Below are positions 60,573-64,000 of a DNA stretch of 64,000 bases, piece by piece. Location: contig CM067544.1 of assembly GCA_034509755.1 (NCBI GenBank), positions 16,673,001 to 16,737,000 of the forward strand, given 5' to 3'. The notes beneath the pieces were generated by a model. The model was not told the DNA's origin. It was given only the letters and a program-made list of their open reading frames with translations, and made no database searches. The position numbers were made by a program, and so were the translations under genes. The stretch is from Anisodus tanguticus (taxonomy: Eukaryota; Streptophyta; Magnoliopsida; Solanales; Solanaceae). Every line of letters starts with the position of its first letter. Position 1 is the first letter of the stretch.

Positions 60573-62252
60573 AACAATATTAATATATCTAATAAAATCG
60601 CAGCTACTATTACATTAGTTGTCTGGTGCACATAATGGCAAGGAGATATTAATACTCTAACTAGCTCCTTGGATTAAGCATGAACACTACTTTAATTTAT
60701 GTTAATTTTAAATACATATTACATTAATTTTGAGTATTTTTATTAAGTTACAACCATAATCATGAACTTATTCTGTGAAGTGTTTCGAGTATTTGGTTAC
60801 AAATTATGATTTTCAAAGGAGCTGTACTTTGATCATATAAGAAGTGCTATAAGTCAAAATTTGAGATTTTTAGTCGTTTTTTTGGGGTGGGGGAGGGGGA
60901 GGATAGAGGAAGCTTAGATCTGAAAAAAATACATGATACCCTTAAAGATGAGCAATTGTCGAAAACCGCAATTGAGTAGTGGATACAATTTTGGCTACTC
61001 ATGAGAGTGTAGACATTAAACAGATCTAATGTATTGTATATATACACACGATGTGACTGAATATCTAAGTGATCGAATTAGGATCAAATCACTATATGAA
61101 TAAGTGTATTAAAAAAACAATTATGTTAGACAAATTGAGTCTAGTCAGAATATTGCTAAACAAATGATGGATGCGTGTTTTACAATATTTGAATTAATTT
61201 AAAATTATTGGTGCAGTGACATCTAGATGTATTAATGATAGTGAAATTTTAATCAATATTCTATTGGATATTGATTGAATATCTACCTAAATCTTAGCAC
61301 ATTATTGCAAGATCCTTAAGCTTGACACTATAAAAAAAAAATTCAAACACATAAACAGTCCCTTAAACTTGTCACAATTTTTCATTGTTTCAAATATTTT
61401 TTTACTCTATATTGTCCATATTTAGAAATTATATATTTATATAAATACCTCTCATTATCAATAAAAATAATCAAGGAATTATTTCTTTCACTTTATCTAA
61501 ATCCAAATAATATACACATAATCTCTCGTAGAACAAGAATAAACTAGACACGCAGTTATACTGATATTCAAACGTACGTAGTTTCAGGTAACAACATTTT
61601 ATATTTCCAGAATTCAGTGGTATATTGAGCAAATATTAGATGGGGTAGAGTACTTGTTGGCAGTTGCACTTGCATCAGACGTAGATGAGATTATAGTATA
61701 CTGGATGAAAACACGTGGGGATCACGTGCTAGAAGAAAAGCAAATCAGATCTACGCCTCACATGTCAGAGAAGTGCATGTGATTTATGACATCAAAATCA
61801 GTTCTGAACTCTCACAAGCCGCACAACATGCAGATACGGGAAAATAATATTTATACATTTCAATTTATACAATGTAGTTTAATTGAAGTTAAAATTTAAA
61901 AAATAAATTTTTTTTTTTAAATTTTATGATTTAAAATAAATTAAAAATATTTATATGATTATAAATCATTTCGTTAAATATAAAAAAAAATTTAAAATTA
62001 AATTATTATTAATAAAAAATGTGTCGTATATGTTGGGACAGAAGAGTAATGAAAAGCAAGAGAATAAAAAACAGCCCTGAATATCACTTTGTACTTTATT
62101 TTATTTCTGGTTACTTGATTTTGAATGCATATTTTCATCTTCTTTGTTTCAAGTACTTTTCCACTCTTTTTCTGTTTGTATATTGAGTGAGCTAACTTAA
62201 CCAAATAAAAAAGATGTCAAAACATACACTCTCTCCCATTTACATGGTGTTA
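60573..62252. other. AT-rich intergenic, nothing recognised
   Basis: No gene or bounded repeat was seen. A G-rich run GGGGTGGGGGAGGGGG (about 60883-60898) is the only notable composition. Confidence 0.45.
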
Positions 62253-62267
62253 GAAAAGAAGAGAACA

Positions 62268-62521
62268 TGCCTCCAGGGGCACAGGCGAGTTGGTAAATGG
62301 CAAGGTGATTGGGGTACAACCATTTCGACGTCGCGGGTTCAAATTCGTGTGGTGACAGTCTTTACTGAAATATTGCAAGGGCTGTTGCTGGGTTCGTGTC
62401 CCATTGGTCCTCTCCCTTGCAGGGCTGTCACTCGCGCATATTCCTCGATTTACATCCCACATGGAAGGAGCCTATGGTACATGTGGAGGGGTTTCGCCTT
62501 CGGGACTTTCCCCTTCACAAA
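62268..62521 (+). mobile_element. Full-length tRNA-derived SINE with 15-bp target duplication
   Basis: GAAAAGAAGAGAACA occurs at 62253-62267 and again at 62522-62536. The body has an A-box-like AGGCGAGTTGGTAAATGG (about 62283) and a B box GCGGGTTCAAATTC (about 62333). A roughly 170-bp unrelated part follows, ending GGGGTTTCGCCTTCGGGAC and TTCACAAA. Confidence 0.9.
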
Positions 62522-62639
62522 GAAAAGAAGAGAACACAAAACTTCGAGACGTGAATAAATTTACTGTTTTTAAAAAAATATTGTAGGTATATTATTTAGG
62601 GGATACAGATAAGTTTTTTCATGATTCTTCAAAGTCAAA

Positions 62640-62896
62640 ACATGTTATTGGAGAATGTTAAGCCATTTTCAGGGATGCCAATTATATAAAGAAGAAAAGA
62701 GACTTTTCATAAGAGGTGTCTTTTTTTTAAAAAGATTTTCAGTTAAATAATTTTAAAACTTAAAAATTGAAAATTTAAATTTAAAAAGAAAAACTGAAAC
62801 TAACATTTTAAAAAGAAAACTTGAAACTAACGTTTCAAAAATAAGTCCTACTGATGTGGACTTGCTTTGTCTCCCAATGTACCAAACTATTTAACA
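62640..62896 (-). repeat. 3' LTR of copia element 6 (left edge approximate)
   Basis: The minus strand AGGGGAGAT (polypurine tract, about 62897-62906) directly precedes TGTTAAATAG at 62896. Plus-strand TGTTA at 62643 or 62656 could be the outer end. The partner LTR is outside the window. Confidence 0.5.
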
Positions 62897-63439
62897 ATCT
62901 CCCCTAGTTTGATACAATCATACATATCATTATGCATAGCACAAAGTATCTTATATAGATTTGAACTTTTAATTAGTGTAAATACTTTAAAGTTTGATGA
63001 ACTTGATGGTATCTGAAGATTTGAACCACAATTCATTATGTCAAATTGAAAATATCACACACATAACATTATTGCAGTGGCTAAACAAACCATAACTTTC
63101 TCTACCACTTTGATGGTCCTGTGCTACTAATCCTGACTTCATGAATATTTGCAAGACCAGCCCTCTAGATCTTGTTTGAAGCGGCACCACTTCAATATAT
63201 ATAGGTGAAACTAAATATTGTGGCCCCGTTACTTTAGACACTTGCTAATTTCATTAAGAATTAAATCAACCTCTCTTCATAACAGTTTTGCACTATGGAG
63301 TTTGTCATTATGCCCTGGTTATAACAGGCATTCAACACCTCCTTAACTACTTATATAACAATATGCAGTACACTAGAATTGGGTTCTCTTTAGGAGATAA
63401 GTACTTTAACAACACAAACTAACTTATTATGACCCGTTG

Positions 63440-64000
63440 AACTTGTATTGTTAGAGTGTATACTAACTCAAAGTTGGATTTTCATTACTTGTGTTTGGTT
63501 TAAGAATTTTAGTCTCATTACTTCACGATGTATTTGTACCGCATCTCTTTTTAATGTTTTTGTTAGTGGATCGATCATATTCTTGCTTGATCTCACATAC
63601 ACTATAGCTATAGTCCCGGTAGTTACTACTTCTCTTATTTAAGCATGTCTTAAGCTTATCTGTCTTAATTTTCCACTATAAATTTTATTGTGAGCTACAC
63701 ACATTGTAGTCTCACTATCACAAAATATGAAAATGACTGGCATAGGTTATGGCCGCACCTTTATATCTAATAACATGTTTCTCAACCATTTCACTTCTTT
63801 TGCAGCAGCAGCATGCAATAAATTTAGATTCCATTATAGAATGGAAAATACAAGTTTGTTTATTGGATGCCCAACTAATGACGTCACCCTCTAAAGTAAA
63901 TATTCATGCTGAAGTGGATTTATTGTCATTAACACTAGTAATACAACTTGCGTCAGAATAACTTTCTAACACAGTAGGAAAAGCACTGTAGCATATGCCA
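63440..64000 (-). pseudogene. RNase H end of copia element 6 polyprotein, decayed
   Basis: Switching between minus frames reads ESYSDASWI-like near 63960 and then NDNKSTSAWIF. IMESKFIA follows near 63830, and a VVTTGTIAIVYVRS-like stretch near 63600. Next comes NM-DPLTKTLKRD-like sequence near 63540. These follow the RNase H of element 2 step by step. Stops and frameshifts are frequent. Confidence 0.7.

Larger units (their letters stand above)
62640..64000 (-). mobile_element. Copia retrotransposon 6 (Tork-like), 3' part only in window
   Basis: RNase H remnant, 3' non-coding part, polypurine tract and LTR in the expected order. The rest lies beyond position 64000. Confidence 0.7.

Noticed and set aside
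62214..62558. 114-codon plus frame
   Set aside because: Coincides with the SINE and its target duplication.

Overview
This is a plant nuclear window, most probably from a Solanaceae species. The evidence is a spliced host gene with GT-AG introns, AT-rich intergenic DNA, several tRNA-derived SINEs of types common in Solanaceae, and a dense nest of Ty1/copia, LINE, MULE, hAT and MITE insertions. The exact species cannot be read from the sequence.

One intact host gene is present: a HAK/KUP/KT potassium transporter on the minus strand (23115-38215). I rebuilt it as eight exons totalling 2373 nt, coding for 790 aa with all splice phases consistent. One intron uses a GC donor. Its largest intron (6.2 kb) carries an inactive L1-type LINE (28964-33856) with a 16-bp target duplication. 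Other introns hold older LINE remnants, a SINE piece, tandem duplications and a C21 tract. The only other host-like gene is a broken F-box-associated fragment (5768-6283, continuing after 11441), cut first by a MITE and then by a copia element.

Layout: 1-2821 end of a Mutator-like element with a decayed transposase; 5408-5767 foldback MITE; 6284-11441 young copia element 1; 11967-13102 solo LTR; 13271-14143 non-autonomous hAT; about 14152-19382 copia element 2 (Tork-like) carrying a nested solo LTR (17783-18264); 19383-21920 copia element 3, fused to element 2 and ending in a palindromic head-to-head LTR; 22316-22415 SINE; 23115-38215 transporter gene; 38216-45835 mostly AT-rich DNA with SINEs, a tandem duplication and a pogo-like remnant; 45836-52495 copia element 4; 54104-60567 copia element 5, badly decayed inside but with similar LTRs; 62268-62521 SINE; about 62640-64000 copia element 6, running off the window.

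I found no new multi-gene system, no CRISPR array, no RNA gene and no biosynthetic cluster. The most interesting signals are structural: the LTR palindrome, the element 2/3 fusion, nested insertions whose target duplications can be read exactly, the GC-rich CCGCGG modules in the LTRs of elements 4 and 5, and the GC-AG intron in the transporter.
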